IMG/VR virus record: IMGVR_UViG_3300034117_002447
Coordinates: 186,001-250,000 of that record
Direction: 5' to 3' (one strand)
Origin: a virus
DNA length: 64,000 bases
The notes under the pieces were generated by a model. The model was not told where the DNA came from and searched no databases. It saw only the letters and a program-made list of their open reading frames with translations. The translations under genes and the position numbers were made by a program. The number at the start of each line of letters is the position of its first letter. Positions within the stretch are counted from its first letter, which is position 1. Below are positions 18,001 to 28,374 of the stretch, in pieces.

Positions 18001-21000
18001 CTGATGTACCAGATGTACCAGAAGTACCTCGTGTTCCAGAAGAACCGCTTGATCCGTTAGAGCCTGATGTTCCAGAAGAACCTGATGTTCCAGATACTCC
18101 ATCTATACCAGAAGTTCCAGAAGATCCATTAGAACCTGAAGTTCCAGAAGTACCGCTTGTTCCTCTTGTTCCAGAAGAACCACTTGAGCCGTTTGAACCT
18201 GAAGTACCACTTGAACCATTTGAACCTGAAGTCCCGCTTGAGCCGCTTGAACCGTTTGAACCTGATGTTCCAGATGTTCCACTTGATCCATTTGAACCTG
18301 ATGTACCAGAGCTTCCATTAGAACCAGAAGTACCTGACGTACCTGAGCTACCGTTTGAACCTGAAGTACCTGACGTACCTGAGCTACCGTTTGAACCAGA
18401 CGTACCTGAGCTACCGTTTGAGCCGCTTGATCCTGAAGTACCAGAAGTACCTGATGCTCCAGATGCGCCGCTTGTTCCAGATGAACCGTTTGAACCGGAA
18501 GTACCAGCTGTACCGCTTGTTCCAGAAGTTCCAGAGCTACCATTTGAACCTGATGTTCCTGAAGTGCCGGAAGAACCATTAGAACCTGAGGTTCCAGAAG
18601 AACCGTTTGAACCTGAAGTTCCACTAGTTCCAGAAGAACCATTTGAACCGGAAGTACCAGCTGTACCTGAAGTACCACTAGTTCCTCTTGTTCCAGAAGA
18701 ACCACTTGAGCCGTTAGAACCACTTGAACCGGAAGTACCTGAGCTTCCATTTGAACCGGAAGTACCAGCAGAACCTGAAGTTCCTGATACTCCATCTATA
18801 CCTGATGTTCCACTTGAACCTGACGTACCTGAGGTACCGCTTGTACCTGAAGTACCTCGTGTTCCAGAAGAACCTGAGCTACCATTTGAACCACTTGTTC
18901 CAGAAGAACCGTTTGAACCTGATGTTCCACTTGAGCCGGAAGTACCTGAAGAACCTGAAGTACCAGCTGTTCCGGAAGAACCGTTAGAACCAGATGTTCC
19001 GGAAGAACCATTTGAACCGGAAGTACCGGATGTTCCACTTGATCCGTTTGAACCTGAAGTACCACTTGATCCGTTTGAACCTGATGTTCCGCTTGTTCCT
19101 GAGCTACCGTTAGAACCAGAAGTCCCGCTTGTTCCTGAAGAACCGTTAGAACCAGAAGTCCCAGAAGATCCATTTGAACCGGACGTCCCGCTTGTTCCTG
19201 AAGTCCCGCTTGTACCGGATGTTCCTCTTGTTCCAGAAGAACCTGAGCTTCCATTTGAACCAGAAGTTCCACTTGAGCCGTTAGAACCTGATGTTCCAGC
19301 TGAACCTGAGGTTCCGGATACACCGTCTATACCTGAAGTACCTGAAGAACCGGACGTTCCAGCTGTACCACTTGTTCCGGATGTACCTGAAGTACCTCTT
19401 GTTCCAGAAGAACCTGAGCTACCGTTAGAACCAGAAGTTCCCGAAGAACCGTTTGAACCAGAAGTACCTGATGTACCTGAGCTACCATTTGAACCAGACG
19501 TGCCAGATGAACCGTTTGAACCTGAAGTTCCAGAAGTACCTGAACTTCCATTAGAACCTGAAGTTCCACTAGTTCCAGAAGAACCATTAGAACCTGAAGT
19601 TCCACTAGTTCCAGAAGAACCATTAGAACCAGAAGTACCTGAAGTACCGCTTGTACCTGAAGTACCTCTTGTTCCAGAAGAACCGCTTGAGCCGTTTGAA
19701 CCACTAGTTCCAGAAGAACCGTTTGAACCTGAAGAACCTGATGTACCAGAGCTACCATTTGATCCTGAAGTTCCGCTTGTTCCAGAAGTACCAGAGCTAC
19801 CATTTGAACCTGAAGTACCAGCTGAACCTGATGTTCCAGAAACACCGTCTATACCTGACGTTCCAGAGCTACCATTTGAGCCTGATGTACCTGATGTTCC
19901 AGAAGTACCTCTTGTTCCAGAAGAACCAGAAGAACCATTTGAACCAGAAGTTCCACTTGAGCCGGAAGTTCCTGAAGAACCTGAAGTTCCAGCGGTTCCA
20001 GAAGAACCGGAAGTACCGCTTGAGCCATTAGACCCAGAAGTTCCGCTTGTTCCAGAAGAACCTGAGCTTCCATTAGAACCAGATGTACCGGATGTACCAG
20101 TTGAACCTGATGTACCAGATGTTCCAGCAGTACCGCTTGAACCATTAGATCCAGAAGTTCCAGAAGAACCTGAAGTTCCAGACGAACCGTTTGATCCTGA
20201 AGTACCTGAAGTACCCGAGCTACCGTTTGAACCGGAAGTTCCTGATGTTCCAGAGCTTCCATTAGAACCAGAAGTTCCAGAAGATCCATTAGAACCAGAT
20301 GTACCAGAAGTACCTGAAGAACCTGAAGAACCGGAAGTTCCGCTTGAACCGGATGTTCCTGACGTACCTGAACTTCCATTTGAACCAGAAGTCCCAGATG
20401 TTCCTGAAGAACCATTAGAACCCGATGTTCCTGAAGTACCTCTTGTTCCAGAAGAACCAGAAGAACCATTTGAACCAGAAGTTCCAGAAGTACCAGCAGA
20501 ACCTGACGTTCCTGATACTCCATCTATACCTGATGTTCCGCTTGAACCTGAAGTACCTGAAGTACCTCTTGTTCCAGAAGAACCTGAAGAGCCATTTGAA
20601 CCAGAAGTTCCAGAAGAACCGTTTGATCCTGAAGTACCTGAAGTACCTGAACTTCCATTTGAACCTGAAGTCCCAGATGTTCCGGAAGAACCGTTTGACC
20701 CGGAAGTTCCAGAAGTACCTGAGCTTCCATTTGAACCGGAAGTACCTGATGTTCCTGAAGTACCCGATGTTCCTGAGCTACCATTTGAACCTGATGTACC
20801 TGAAGTACCAGAGCTTCCGTTTGAACCAGAAGTTCCAGATGTTCCAGAAGAACCATTTGAACCGGACGTACCGCTTGTTCCAGAAGAACCATTTGAACCT
20901 GATGTTCCGGATGTTCCAGAAGTACCTCTTGTTCCAGAAGAACCAGACGAACCGTTTGAACCAGAAGTTCCGGAGCTTCCATTTGATCCTGAAGTACCAG

Positions 21001-24000
21001 CTGAACCTGACGTTCCTGATACTCCATCTATACCGGAAGTTCCCGAGCTACCACTTGTACCTGAAGTACCGCTTGTTCCAGAAGTACCTCGTGTTCCAGA
21101 AGAACCTGAACTTCCATTTGAACCGGAAGTTCCTGATGTGCCAGAGCTTCCATTAGAACCAGAAGTTCCAGAAGAACCGCTTGTACCACTTGATCCGTTT
21201 GACCCTGAAGTTCCAGATGTTCCAGAAGAACCGTTTGAACCTGATGTACCTGAAGTTCCAGAAGATCCATTAGAACCAGATGTACCAGAAGATCCATTAG
21301 AACCTGAGGTTCCAGAAGAACCTGAAGTACCGGATGTACCATTTGAACCATCTACTCCGCTTATACCTGAAGTACCAGAAGTACCTCGTGTTCCAGAAGA
21401 ACCTGAGCTACCATTTGAACCACTTGTTCCAGAAGAACCGTTTGAACCTGAAGTTCCACTTGATCCGTTTGAACCTGAAGTTCCAGAAGAACCATTAGAG
21501 CCTGAAGTACCAGCAGAACCTGAAGTTCCAGATACTCCATCTATACCGGAAGTACCAGAAGAACCGGCTGTTCCGGAACTTCCATTTGATCCTGAAGTAC
21601 CGCTTGAGCCGTTTGAACCAGAAGTACCTGACGTTCCTGAGCTGCCGTTTGAACCTGAAGTTCCAGCTGTTCCAGAAGAACCATTAGAACCGCTTGTCCC
21701 AGAAGTACCTGAGCTACCATTAGAACCAGATGTTCCACTTGAGCCGTTTGAACCAGAAGTACCGGCGGTTCCTGAGGTTCCAGACGTACCTGAAGTTCCT
21801 GAGGTTCCGCTTGTACCAGTCGATCCTGACGTTCCGGATGTTCCGCTTGTACCAGCAGTGCCTGATGAACCTGATGTTCCAGAAGAACTTGAAATTTGGC
21901 CAGTTGAGGTTAACACAAAAGAGTAATTTTGAGTTCCCTCAGTGTACCAAGTCACATCATGATTTCCACTAGACTGATCGACTACGTATATTTTAACAAT
22001 CATTCTATCCGTTGGATTAATAGTTGTTGTTGGTAGCACTACATCAACGTTAGCTTCAACTGGAATCGTTGAACTAATCCAACCTATAAGAACTTGATTA
22101 GTTGGTATTACTGTTCCATAACTAACACCTGCACTATTTGCTAATTCAATAGTAACAAATGTGTCTGTATTAAATCCTGCGCCGTCTTTTAAGAAATGTA
22201 AATGGAATCTTTGTGTTCCTCCTGGTATTACAGAAAATCCTAATTCAGGAGTTATAAATTGTTGTACTAATACTGGAGTAGTACCTGTTGTAGTTTTAAG
22301 TATTGATTGTTGAGCAGCGCCGGTCGGATTAATATTTAGGTCTCTATACGTACCTATTCCAGAAGCAACTGACTGATTAAAATAATAAATTTGACCTGCC
22401 GATATTCCAGTAGCTCCACTAGTTCCTGAAGAACCAGATGTTCCACTTGAACCGGAAGTTCCAGAAGTTCCGCTTGTTCCAGAAGTTCCTGACGAACCTG
22501 AAGTTCCAGAAGTTCCGCTTGTACCCGCCGTGCCGGATGAACCTGATGTTCCCGAAGTTCCACTTGAACCAGAAGTTCCAGTAGTTCCAGAAGAACCTGA
22601 TGTTCCAGCCGTTCCGCTTGATCCATTTGAACCAGATGTTCCTGACGAACCAGAAGTACCTGAGCTACCGTCTGAACCTGAAGTTCCAGAAGAACCATTT
22701 GTTCCTGAGACTCCGTCTATTCCAGAAGTACCTGAAGAACCATCTGATCCTGACGTTCCAGAAGAACCATTTGAACCTGATGTACCAGATGTTCCTGACG
22801 AACCATTAGAACCACTTGTTCCAGAAGTACCTGAGCTACCATTTGAACCGGAAGTCCCTGATGTTCCAGAAGAACCGTTAGAACCTGATGTTCCTGACGA
22901 ACCAGAAGTACCTGAGCTACCGTCTGAACCCGATGTTCCAGAAGAACCGTTTGAACCTGAAGTACCAGATGAACCGTTAGAACCTGATGTTCCTGACGAA
23001 CCAGAAGTACCTGAGCTACCGGCTGAACCTGACGTACCAGAAGAACCATTTGTTCCTGAGACTCCGTCTATTCCACTAGTACCTGAAGAACCATCTGAGC
23101 CTGAAGTTCCAGAAGAACCATTTGAACCTGATGTACCAGAGGTACCATTTGAACCTGAAGTTCCAGAAGAACCATTTGAACCAGAAGTACCTGATGTTCC
23201 AGAAGAACCGTTTGAACCTGAAGTACCAGTTGAACCAGAAGTACCGGATGTTCCTGAAGAACCGTCTGAACCTGAAGTTCCTGAAGAACCGTTTGAACCT
23301 GATGTTCCAGAGCTACCATTTGAACCTGAAGTACCTGAAGTACCTGAGCTACCATCTGAGCCGGAAGTTCCGCTTGAGCCGTTTGTTCCTGAGACTCCAT
23401 CTATTCCAGAAGTTCCAGAAGAACCGTCTGAACCTGATGTACCGCTTGAGCCGTTAGAGCCTGAAGTACCAGATGTACCAGATGTTCCCGAAGAACCGTT
23501 AGAACCTGAAGTACCTGAAGTTCCAGAAGAACCTGAAGTACCAGAGCTACCGTTTGAGCCTGAAGTACCTGAGCTACCGTCTGAGCCACTAGTACCAGAA
23601 GAACCATTTGAACCAGATGTTCCTGAAGTACCAGAGCTACCATTTGAACCGGAGGTACCTGATGTTCCAGAAGAACCTGAAGTACCTGAGCTACCATCTG
23701 AACCTGATGTTCCCGAAGAACCATTTGTTCCAGAAACTCCGTCTATTCCAGAAGTTCCAGAAGAACCGTCTGAACCGCTAGTACCGCTTGAGCCGTTTGA
23801 ACCCGAAGTTCCAGAAGAACCGTTTGAACCTGAAGTTCCGCTTGTGCCGGAAGTTCCAGCTGAACCACTTGTTCCACTTGATCCGCTAGTACCCGAGCTA
23901 CCATTTGAGCCACTAGTACCTGAGCTACCATTTGAACCTGAAGTACCCGAAGTACCAGATGAACCAGAAGTACCGCTTGAGCCGTTTGAACCTGAAGTTC

Positions 24001-26206
24001 CTGAAGTACCTGAAGAACCGTTAGAACCAGAAGTACCTGAGCTACCGTCTGAACCTGACGTACCTGCTGAACCTGAAGTTCCTGATACACCATCTATTCC
24101 AGAAGTACCTGAAGAACCATCTGAACCTGAAGTTCCAGAAGAACCGTTTGAACCTGATGTACCGGATGTTCCAGAAGAACCGTTTGATCCTGAAGTTCCA
24201 GAAGAACCATCTGAACCTGACGTACCAGATGAACCATTTGTTCCTGAGACTCCATCTATTCCTGATGTACCTGAGCTACCGTCTGATCCTGAAGTACCTG
24301 AGGTACCATTTGAACCTGAAGTACCTGAGGTACCATTTGAACCGTTTGAACCTGAAGTTCCGTTTGAACCCGAAGTTCCAGAAGAACCATCTGAACCGGA
24401 CGTACCGGCAGAACCTGAAGTTCCTGATACTCCGTCTATTCCAGAAGTACCTGAGCTACCGTCTGATCCTGAAGTACCTGAGCTACCGTTTGATCCTGAA
24501 GTTCCAGAGCTACCATTTGAACCTGAAGTACCTGAGGTACCATTTGAACCTGAAGTACCGCTTGAGCCATCTGACCCTGAAGTTCCAGCCGAACCTGATG
24601 TTCCTGAGACTCCGTCTATTCCTGATGTTCCGGAAGATCCATTTGAACCAGAAGTTCCAGAAGAACCGTTTGAACCGGAAGTTCCAGAAGAACCATTTGA
24701 ACCGGAAGTACCTGAGCTACCGTCTGAACCTGACGTACCTGCTGAACCTGAAGTTCCGGAAACTCCGTCTATTCCTGATGTTCCCGAAGAACCGTCTGAC
24801 CCTGAAGTTCCAGAGCTACCATTTGAGCCTGATGTACCGCTTGAGCCGTTAGAACCTGAAGTTCCAGAAGAACCGTTTGAGCCTGATGTTCCAGAGCTAC
24901 CGTCTGAACCGCTTGTTCCAGAAGAACCGCTTGTTCCTGAGACTCCATCTATTCCTGAAGTACCTGAACTACCGTCTGAACCAGAAGTACCTGAAGTACC
25001 GGCTGACCCTGAAGTACCTGATGTTCCCGAAGAACCTGAAGTACCTGAGCTACCGTCTGAACCTGAAGTTCCAGCTGAACCTGAAGTTCCGGAAACTCCA
25101 TCTATTCCTGAAGTACCTGAGCTACCGTCTGAACCAGAAGTACCTGAAGAACCTGATGTACCAGTTGAACCAGAAGTACCTGATGTACCTGATGTACCTG
25201 AGCTACCGTCTGAACCTGAAGTTCCAGAAGAACCGTTTGTTCCAGAGACTCCATCTATTCCTGAAGTACCTGAGCTACCGTCTGAACCAGAAGTACCTGA
25301 AGAACCTGATGTACCAGTTGAACCAGAAGTACCTGATGTACCTGAGCTGCCGTCTGAACCTGAAGTTCCAGAAGAACCGTTTGTTCCAGAGACTCCATCT
25401 ATTCCTGAAGTACCAGAGCTGCCATCTGCACCAGAAGTCCCAGCTGAACCAGACGTTCCACTTGAACCGTTTGAGCCGGATGTACCAGAAGTACCGGTTG
25501 AACCGGACGTACCTGAAGTACCTGACGTACCAGATGAACCGGCAGTACCGGAAGTTCCACTTGTTCCTGAAGTACCGGATGAACTAGTAAGTCCATCTTC
25601 TAATGTTGTACCAATATAGTAAAAACCTTTAATATATGGATCAACTGATCCATAAGTAGAAGTTAAATAAGTAACCATTGAATCTGATAATAGTAGAATA
25701 CCATTATCGTAATTAAAAACCCAACTTACTTCAGTGCCTGCATTATCAGTAGTTAAGATTTGGGTTCCGCCTGATGCAGGATTACCATTCCAAAATTCAG
25801 CGGTCCATCCAATTGAAGGAGCACCGCTTGCTTGCAATATCTTTTGAGGTTGAATCCAGTCTAGGATTTGTGTGTTAAAATCGTTAAGCGTCGAACAGGC
25901 TACCCATGTAGTATTATTACCTGAAATAACTTGACTTAATTCTACGGCATTTCCTGTAGAATATGCGTCTGCTACAATCGTTTCCAACGGTTGACCTGAT
26001 GCTAATAGAGCAACAGCCGCTGATTTATTTGCAACTGGGTTTTGTTTAACAACATCGAACTGAGTTAAAACTCGAGCAGCTGATATATTAGGGTTAAACG
26101 CAAACTTTGCTTCGTACCAATTAAAATTAGAGGCAGAATCAATTACGTTTGCGGCTTGGACCTTAAATACGAGTTTTAATCTTTCATTATCTGTATAGCC
26201 TGCCAT
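15014..26206 (-). CDS. giant 3730-residue collagen-like (Gly-X-Y) fibre protein
   Basis: Residues 1 to about 205 form a globular head ([29 protein letters not shown]). Block 1 (about 206-1262), block 2 (about 1438-3352) and block 3 (about 3469-3535) are uninterrupted Gly-X-Y triplets drawn from [24 protein letters not shown] and GTR, with essentially no proline. Two globular inserts separate them (about 1263-1437 and 3353-3468), and the C-terminal about 195 residues ([13 protein letters not shown]..., [14 protein letters not shown]) are a globular tip. About 1000 triplets would span roughly 0.85 micrometre if triple-helical (inference). X and Y are mainly Ser/Thr, so stability may depend on O-glycosylation, as in Gly-X-Thr cuticle collagens. 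Block 1 is rich in GSD; GTR occurs only in block 2 and later. Very large rightward reading frames over this gene are antisense artefacts. Confidence 0.9.
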   Translation of the reverse strand: MAGYTDNERLKLVFKVQAANVIDSASNFNWYEAKFAFNPNISAARVLTQFDVVKQNPVANKSAAVALLASGQPLETIVADAYSTGNAVELSQVISGNNTTWVACSTLNDFNTQILDWIQPQKILQASGAPSIGWTAEFWNGNPASGGTQILTTDNAGTEVSWVFNYDNGILLLSDSMVTYLTSTYGSVDPYIKGFYYIGTTLEDGLTSSSGTSGTSGTSGTAGSSGTSGTSGTSGSTGTSGTSGSNGSSGTSGSAGTSGADGSSGTSGIDGVSGTNGSSGTSGSDGSSGTSGTSGSTGTSGSSGTSGSDGSSGTSGIDGVSGTNGSSGTSGSDGSSGTSGTSGTSGSTGTSGSSGTSGSDGSSGTSGIDGVSGTSGSAGTSGSDGSSGTSGSSGTSGTSGSAGTSGTSGSDGSSGTSGIDGVSGTSGSSGTSGSDGSSGTSGSNGSSGTSGSNGSSGTSGSNGSSGTSGSDGSSGTSGIDGVSGTSGSAGTSGSDGSSGTSGSNGSSGTSGSNGSSGTSGSNGSSGTSGIDGVSGTSGSAGTSGSDGSSGTSGSNGTSGTSGSNGSSGTSGSNGSSGTSGSDGSSGTSGIDGVSGTSGSAGTSGSDGSSGTSGSNGTSGSNGSNGTSGTSGSNGTSGTSGSDGSSGTSGIDGVSGTNGSSGTSGSDGSSGTSGSNGSSGTSGTSGSNGSSGTSGSDGSSGTSGIDGVSGTSGSAGTSGSDGSSGTSGSNGSSGTSGTSGSNGSSGTSGSSGTSGTSGSNGSSGTSGSNGSSGTSGSSGTSGSAGTSGTSGTSGSNGSSGTSGSNGSSGTSGSDGSSGTSGIDGVSGTNGSSGTSGSDGSSGTSGSSGTSGTSGSNGSSGTSGTSGSNGSSGTSGSDGSSGTSGSNGSSGTSGSSGTSGTSGSNGSSGTSGTSGTSGSNGSSGTSGSDGSSGTSGIDGVSGTNGSSGTSGSDGSSGTSGTSGSNGSSGTSGSNGSSGTSGSDGSSGTSGTSGSTGTSGSNGSSGTSGTSGSNGSSGTSGSNGTSGTSGSNGSSGTSGSDGSSGTSGIDGVSGTNGSSGTSGSAGSSGTSGSSGTSGSNGSSGTSGSNGSSGTSGSDGSSGTSGSSGTSGSNGSSGTSGTSGSNGSSGTSGTSGSNGSSGTSGTSGSNGSSGTSGSDGSSGTSGIDGVSGTNGSSGTSGSDGSSGTSGSSGTSGSNGSSGTAGTSGSSGTTGTSGSSGTSGTSGSSGTAGTSGTSGTSGSSGTSGTSGTSGTSGSSGTSGSSGTSGATGISAGQIYYFNQSVASGIGTYRDLNINPTGAAQQSILKTTTGTTPVLVQQFITPELGFSVIPGGTQRFHLHFLKDGAGFNTDTFVTIELANSAGVSYGTVIPTNQVLIGWISSTIPVEANVDVVLPTTTINPTDRMIVKIYVVDQSSGNHDVTWYTEGTQNYSFVLTSTGQISSSSGTSGSSGTAGTSGTSGTSGSTGTSGTSGTSGTSGTSGTAGTSGSNGSSGTSGSNGSSGTSGTSGSNGSSGTAGTSGSNGSSGTSGTSGSNGSSGTSGSNGSSGTAGSSGTSGIDGVSGTSGSAGTSGSNGSSGTSGSNGSSGTSGSNGSSGTSGSNGSSGSSGTRGTSGTSGISGVDGSNGTSGTSGSSGTSGSNGSSGTSGSNGSSGTSGTSGSNGSSGTSGTSGSNGSSGTSGSSGTSGSNGSSGTSGTSGSNGSSGSSGTRGTSGTSGTSGTSGSSGTSGIDGVSGTSGSAGTSGSNGSSGTSGSNGSSGSSGTRGTSGTSGTSGSNGSSGTSGTSGSNGSSGTSGTSGSNGSSGTSGTSGSNGSSGTSGTSGTSGTSGSNGSSGTSGTSGSNGSSGTSGTSGSNGSSGTSGTSGSNGSSGTSGSNGSSGSSGTRGTSGTSGSSGTSGIDGVSGTSGSAGTSGTSGSNGSSGSSGTRGTSGTSGSNGSSGTSGTSGSNGSSGTSGTSGSSGTSGSSGSSGTSGTSGSNGSSGTSGSNGSSGTSGTSGSNGSSGTSGTSGSNGSSGTSGSSGTSGSNGSSGTAGTSGTSGSTGTSGTSGSNGSSGSSGTSGTSGSNGSSGTSGSSGTAGTSGSSGTSGSSGTSGSNGSSGSSGTRGTSGTSGTSGSNGSSGTSGIDGVSGTSGSAGTSGSNGSSGTSGTSGTSGSNGSSGTSGSSGSNGSSGTSGSNGSSGSSGTRGTSGTSGTSGTSGSNGSSGTSGTSGSNGSSGTSGTSGSNGSSGTSGTSGSNGSSGTSGSNGSSGTSGTSGSNGSSGTSGSNGSSGSSGTRGTSGTSGTSGTAGTSGSSGTSGIDGVSGTSGSAGTSGSNGSSGTSGSNGSSGSSGTRGTSGTSGTSGTSGTSGSNGSSGTSGSNGSSGTSGTSGSNGSSGTSGTSGSNGSSGTSGSNGSSGTSGTSGSNGSSGTSGSNGSSGTAGTSGSSGTSGSSGTSGSNGSSGTSGSNGSSGSSGTRGTSGTSGTSGTSGSSGTSGIDGVSGTSGSAGTSGSNGSSGTSGSSGSNGSSGSSGTRGTSGTSGTAGTSGSNGSSGTSGTSGSNGSSGTSGSNGSSGTSGTSGSNGSSGTSGTSGTAGTSGSNGSSGTSGASGASGTSGTSGSSGSNGSSGTSGSNGSSGTSGTSGSNGSSGTSGTSGSNGSSGTSGSNGSSGTSGTSGSNGSSGSSGTSGSNGSSGTSGSNGSSGSSGTRGTSGTSGTSGSNGSSGTSGIDGVSGTSGSSGTSGSNGSSGSSGTRGTSGTSGTSGTSGSNGSSGTSGTSGSNGSSGTSGSNGSSGSSGTRGTSGTSGTSGSNGSSGTSGTSGSNGSSGTSGTSGSNGSSGTSGTSGSNGSSGTSGTSGSNGSSGTSGSNGSSGSSGTRGTSGTSGTSGTSGSNGSSGTSGIDGVSGTSGSSGTSGSNGSSGTSGSNGSSGSSGTRGTSGTSGTSGTAGSSGTSGTSGSNGSSGTSGSNGSSGTSGTSGSNGSSGTSGSNGSSGTSGSSGTSGSNGSSGTSGSNGSSGSSGTRGTSGTSGTSGSNGSSGTSGTSGSNGSSGTSGTSGSNGSSGTSGTSGSNGSSGTSGSNGSSGTSGTSGSNGSSGTSGTSGSNGSSGSSGTRGTSGTSGTSGSSGTSGIDGVSGTSGSSGTSGSNGSSGSSGTRGTSGTSGTSGSNGSSGTSGTSGANGSSGTSGTSGSNGSSGTSGSAGSSGTSGSNGSSGTSGTSGSNGSSGTSGSNGSSGSSGTSGSNGSSGTSGTSGSNGSSGTSGSNGSSGSSGTRGTSGTSGTSGSNGSSGTSGSAGSSGTSGIDGVSGTSGSSGTSGSNGSSGSSGTRGTSGTSGSSGTSGSNGSSGSSGTSGSNGSSGSSGTRGTSGTSGSNGSSGTSGATGIAGIDGSNSGRWLFDSSIPAHSNPGATFFRTDSATFAALAKLSVSTTSSASVNYATWLSLITSNSLIQITEVGNNSIIGIYRLISITNNTTWFDLGLAPIAANGTLTNGINYTISFVTFGSNGSSGTAGTSGSSGSSGTRGTSGTSGTSGATGAPGGTGSSGTSGSSGTRGTSGTSGSAGTSGTSITTSGTFNTYVTYGASGTTIEDSTFDIREDDTNDVLLLGPVALYDGRPKEYIYGKQSASDDREKLVHNGVLYSGRINPMAAGQLFIDPGTPILFDFPTPNRIYGIELYVVGSEEVTGSTDYRHYTGAVKNIAGALSLVGAGFTEIVVAQDASLWTATITVGAGGTDLAVKINNNANNRITLAARYEIISNGMLP
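15600..15800 (-). repeat. Gly-X-Y repeat block 3 (short, before the C-terminal tip)
   Basis: About 22 triplets ([18 protein letters not shown]) link the second globular insert to the C-terminal tip of the giant fibre. It contains the only clear proline of the repeats (GAP). Confidence 0.8.
16150..21893 (-). repeat. Gly-X-Y repeat block 2 (GTR-containing, long super-period)
   Basis: About 640 triplets. Ten GIDGVSG landmarks (plus-strand tctat at 21540, 21027, 20523, 19848, 19326, 18795, 18102, 17589, 16905 and 16392) are spaced 57, 56, 75, 58, 59, 77, 57, 76 and 57 triplets, i.e. about three or four units of 19. [11 protein letters not shown] motifs recur, bringing arginine into the Y position. 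Ser codons alternate between TCN and AGY families. Confidence 0.9.
22420..25590 (-). repeat. Gly-X-Y repeat block 1 (acidic, short super-period)
   Basis: About 350 triplets encoded on the minus strand. Thirteen GIDGVSG landmarks (the plus strand shows tctat at 25398, 25254, 25101, 24948, 24768, 24615, 24435, 24255, 24093, 23742, 23400, 23067 and 22716) are spaced 16-20 triplets apart eight times, then 37-39 triplets four times. Every interval is a multiple of 9 nt. GSD is frequent and GTR absent. Confidence 0.9.
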
Positions 26207-26213
26207 TTACTAA

Positions 26214-26414
26214 TTATATTATTTCGTTTTCTATTGATTCTTCCTGGTTTGCCTCATATAATTGACCTTCGTATTCTGCAACCATAATATTAAATTCATT
26301 TATTGTTGTTTTAAATACGTTAACCATATCATCAGAAACTCGTATACTAAGAGAAACACTCTGCTTATCTTTATCTATTTTAACCTTAAGCTTTTTATCG
26401 AAACTTTTTTCCAT
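26214..26414 (-). CDS. small acidic/charged protein, unknown
   Basis: A 66-residue protein. It has a lysine-rich N-terminus (MEKSFDKKLKVKIDKDKQ), a beta-type SVSLSIRVSDDMVNVFK and a helical acidic C-terminus (YEGQLYEANQEESIENEII). It lies 7 nt upstream of the giant collagen gene, with ATG behind an A/T-rich spacer, so it is probably translated with it. There are no cysteines or membrane segment. A fibre-assembly accessory is possible but not supported by any motif. Confidence 0.68.
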   Translation of the reverse strand: MEKSFDKKLKVKIDKDKQSVSLSIRVSDDMVNVFKTTINEFNIMVAEYEGQLYEANQEESIENEII

Positions 26415-26429
26415 ATTATTAATTTTTTT

Positions 26430-28313
26430 TTAGTTGAATGTTACAGTCACTGTATCGATTCTAATAGCTGAATTGTGGATTTTAAATTCTACGTATATTC
26501 CGTTTGTTGCATTAAATCCTCCAAATGTTCCATTTATTGTATTTCCACTGGATGAACCTAATCGGATTTGACCATCAGTTGCACCATCATCAAATGTTCC
26601 AAAATTATAACCTGAACCGTTTAGGATTAATGGATACGAAGTAGGTCCAAAAACTCCAACGGTTGCTCCTATTTTACGAACAGTTACAGTAAGAGCACCG
26701 CTAATTAAATCAGCTAGAGCAGATCCGCCTGCGAAAGTTCCAGCGAATACCATTGAAAAACTAGGAATTGGAACGCTTGACGAACTTAGTGTAGTATAAA
26801 ATTTTCTATAGTACGATGCAGCTGCAGTAAGTGAAGAATAGTTTGGGTTTGAACCATTTAAGTCTGATTTAAAAGCAGCTAGATCGGGTTGAATTGTTGC
26901 AGTATTTGGTGCAGTTAAGAAATATTGATCAGGTCTAACGATTGTACCACCGACAACGCAAGCATTTCCGTTTGATAGACTTGCGGTAGAAACCCATGCA
27001 GTCGTGTAATCGCTTTGTAATCTAAAAGCCTCATCGTCAAATCGCTCTACGTATTGAGTGCTATTTCCACTAGTTGGATATGTGTCCACTAATATTGAAT
27101 GAGTTGAAGAAGATTTAGTTCCGCCTGAAGACCATGGATCAAATAGTGAAGCAGTCGCGGCTGCAGTTGCTCCTCGATACCTAAAATTTGAAGAATTAAT
27201 CGCCCAATTTAAAATATCATATTCAGCAGCTGTATTGTTGAAGAAATTGGTCCATCCAGTAAAAGTACCAGAAGTTGGTGACCATGCATATTCAGCAATA
27301 GTTGGAACTCCGTACGATGGTGCAACAAATTGAAAATTAGTATTTGCGCCAAGAGCACGGCCTTGAGTATTTGCGTTTAGGTTATTAATTGCATCAACGT
27401 GTGCACTAAACTGTGAAGTTAGAGTGTAGTACTCAACACCGCTTAGATGCTTGGTTACAATATTTCCTAGAGTTTCTTCGATTGTACAAGTTGAACCGGC
27501 TCCAAAGCTTGGAGTAGATGCATTTGTATCAAAGAAAACTGCAGATTGTGTATAAGTGAAAGTTTGAGCACCATCACTAGTTGAATCAGTTAGGTTTGTA
27601 ATAACTATATTGTATTTACCGCCGTCTATTAAACCTACGCCAGATAGTACTTGATCAATATCAACGGTTACGGTAATGTCAGCTTTTTGTTTTAAACTAT
27701 CAGTTGCAAAACCGGCAATAATAATGTCAATACCGTCTGTACTTGAATATGTCCCGTCTGCAGTAACTCCCTGAGAAAATGTTGAAATAATAGTGGTGCC
27801 ATCTGCATCATATACATCAACGGTTACCGTAGCGTCTCCGCCTTGACCAGTTACCGCATTTGCTGTACTGAATGAGACTGTGCTACTAGTTGTCGTTGAC
27901 TGATTTGTACCTGCCCAAGTTCCAGCCTTAAATGGAGTTCCTTCAGTCGTTGGATTGCTTATTCTAACCGTTGATCTAGCTAAAGTTTCTGATACTAATC
28001 CAGACGAGGTTCCGTCGTTTGTGCCAAAGTGACTTGCGAATGTTGGAGTAGGAACGTAAACATTTATTGTACTTGAATCTCCAGGTTTCTGAGCTCCAAG
28101 TATATCAATTCCAACAAAATTAACTTTTGAATAATTTCCGACAAGAACGCCTTCATCATAAAAATCAATTCCGCTAATTCCACTTGAGCCGGTATTTGGA
28201 GAATCATTCCAATATAAATTACCCGAATTATCTATTGCTAAAAATTTAGTCTTGGTGTTATCCTGGGATACTCCGCTAAGATCAACTTGTTTTATTTTAA
28301 GTTTGTGGGACAT
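26430..28313 (-). CDS. virion structural protein (fibre/appendage type), unknown family
   Basis: A 627-residue, Ser/Thr/Gly-rich beta protein. The N-terminus HKLKIKQVDLSGV...FLAIDNSGNLYWND is typical of phage fibre heads, and a short SSGISGI linker follows. The middle has beta-sandwich-like repeats (ATVTVDVYDADGTTIISTF, ADITVTVDIDQVLSG, GKYNIVITNLTDSTSDGAQTFTYT). The C-terminus is low-charge beta (ITGAL-type TVTVRKIGATVGVFGPTSYPLIL). A late-promoter element lies 30 nt before the ATG, so the leftward collagen transcription unit probably starts here. Receptor or scaffold role is unknown. Confidence 0.72.
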   Translation of the reverse strand: MSHKLKIKQVDLSGVSQDNTKTKFLAIDNSGNLYWNDSPNTGSSGISGIDFYDEGVLVGNYSKVNFVGIDILGAQKPGDSSTINVYVPTPTFASHFGTNDGTSSGLVSETLARSTVRISNPTTEGTPFKAGTWAGTNQSTTTSSTVSFSTANAVTGQGGDATVTVDVYDADGTTIISTFSQGVTADGTYSSTDGIDIIIAGFATDSLKQKADITVTVDIDQVLSGVGLIDGGKYNIVITNLTDSTSDGAQTFTYTQSAVFFDTNASTPSFGAGSTCTIEETLGNIVTKHLSGVEYYTLTSQFSAHVDAINNLNANTQGRALGANTNFQFVAPSYGVPTIAEYAWSPTSGTFTGWTNFFNNTAAEYDILNWAINSSNFRYRGATAAATASLFDPWSSGGTKSSSTHSILVDTYPTSGNSTQYVERFDDEAFRLQSDYTTAWVSTASLSNGNACVVGGTIVRPDQYFLTAPNTATIQPDLAAFKSDLNGSNPNYSSLTAAASYYRKFYTTLSSSSVPIPSFSMVFAGTFAGGSALADLISGALTVTVRKIGATVGVFGPTSYPLILNGSGYNFGTFDDGATDGQIRLGSSSGNTINGTFGGFNATNGIYVEFKIHNSAIRIDTVTVTFN

Positions 28314-28343
28314 TCGGTTTTAATTTACATTTTTCTACTACAG

Positions 28344-28352
28344 TTATTTATC
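28344..28352 (-). promoter_or_regulatory. late-promoter-like element GATAAATAA
   Basis: The minus strand reads GATAAATAAC, ending 30 nt before the ATG at 28313. It probably drives the leftward run of the 627-residue protein, the small protein and both collagen-like genes. Confidence 0.65.
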
Positions 28353-28374
28353 ATCACTAGTAGATCCAAGTAAT

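Noticed and set aside
16476-21926. Rightward 1816-residue ORF with [14 protein letters not shown]-like repeats
   Set aside because: It is the antisense of the Gly-X-Y repeat: GGT-ACT-TCA triplets read backwards in another frame give Pro-Glu-Val without stops. It has no globular ends or promoter, and the minus-strand frame has real domains at both ends.
15600-25590. CRISPR array or satellite-like non-coding repeat
   Set aside because: Repeats are in strict 9-nt register within one continuous reading frame with no unique spacers, so it is protein-coding.
22530-25619. Rightward 1029-residue PEVPEEP-like ORF
   Set aside because: Same antisense artefact over repeat block 1. It ends where the repeat ends.
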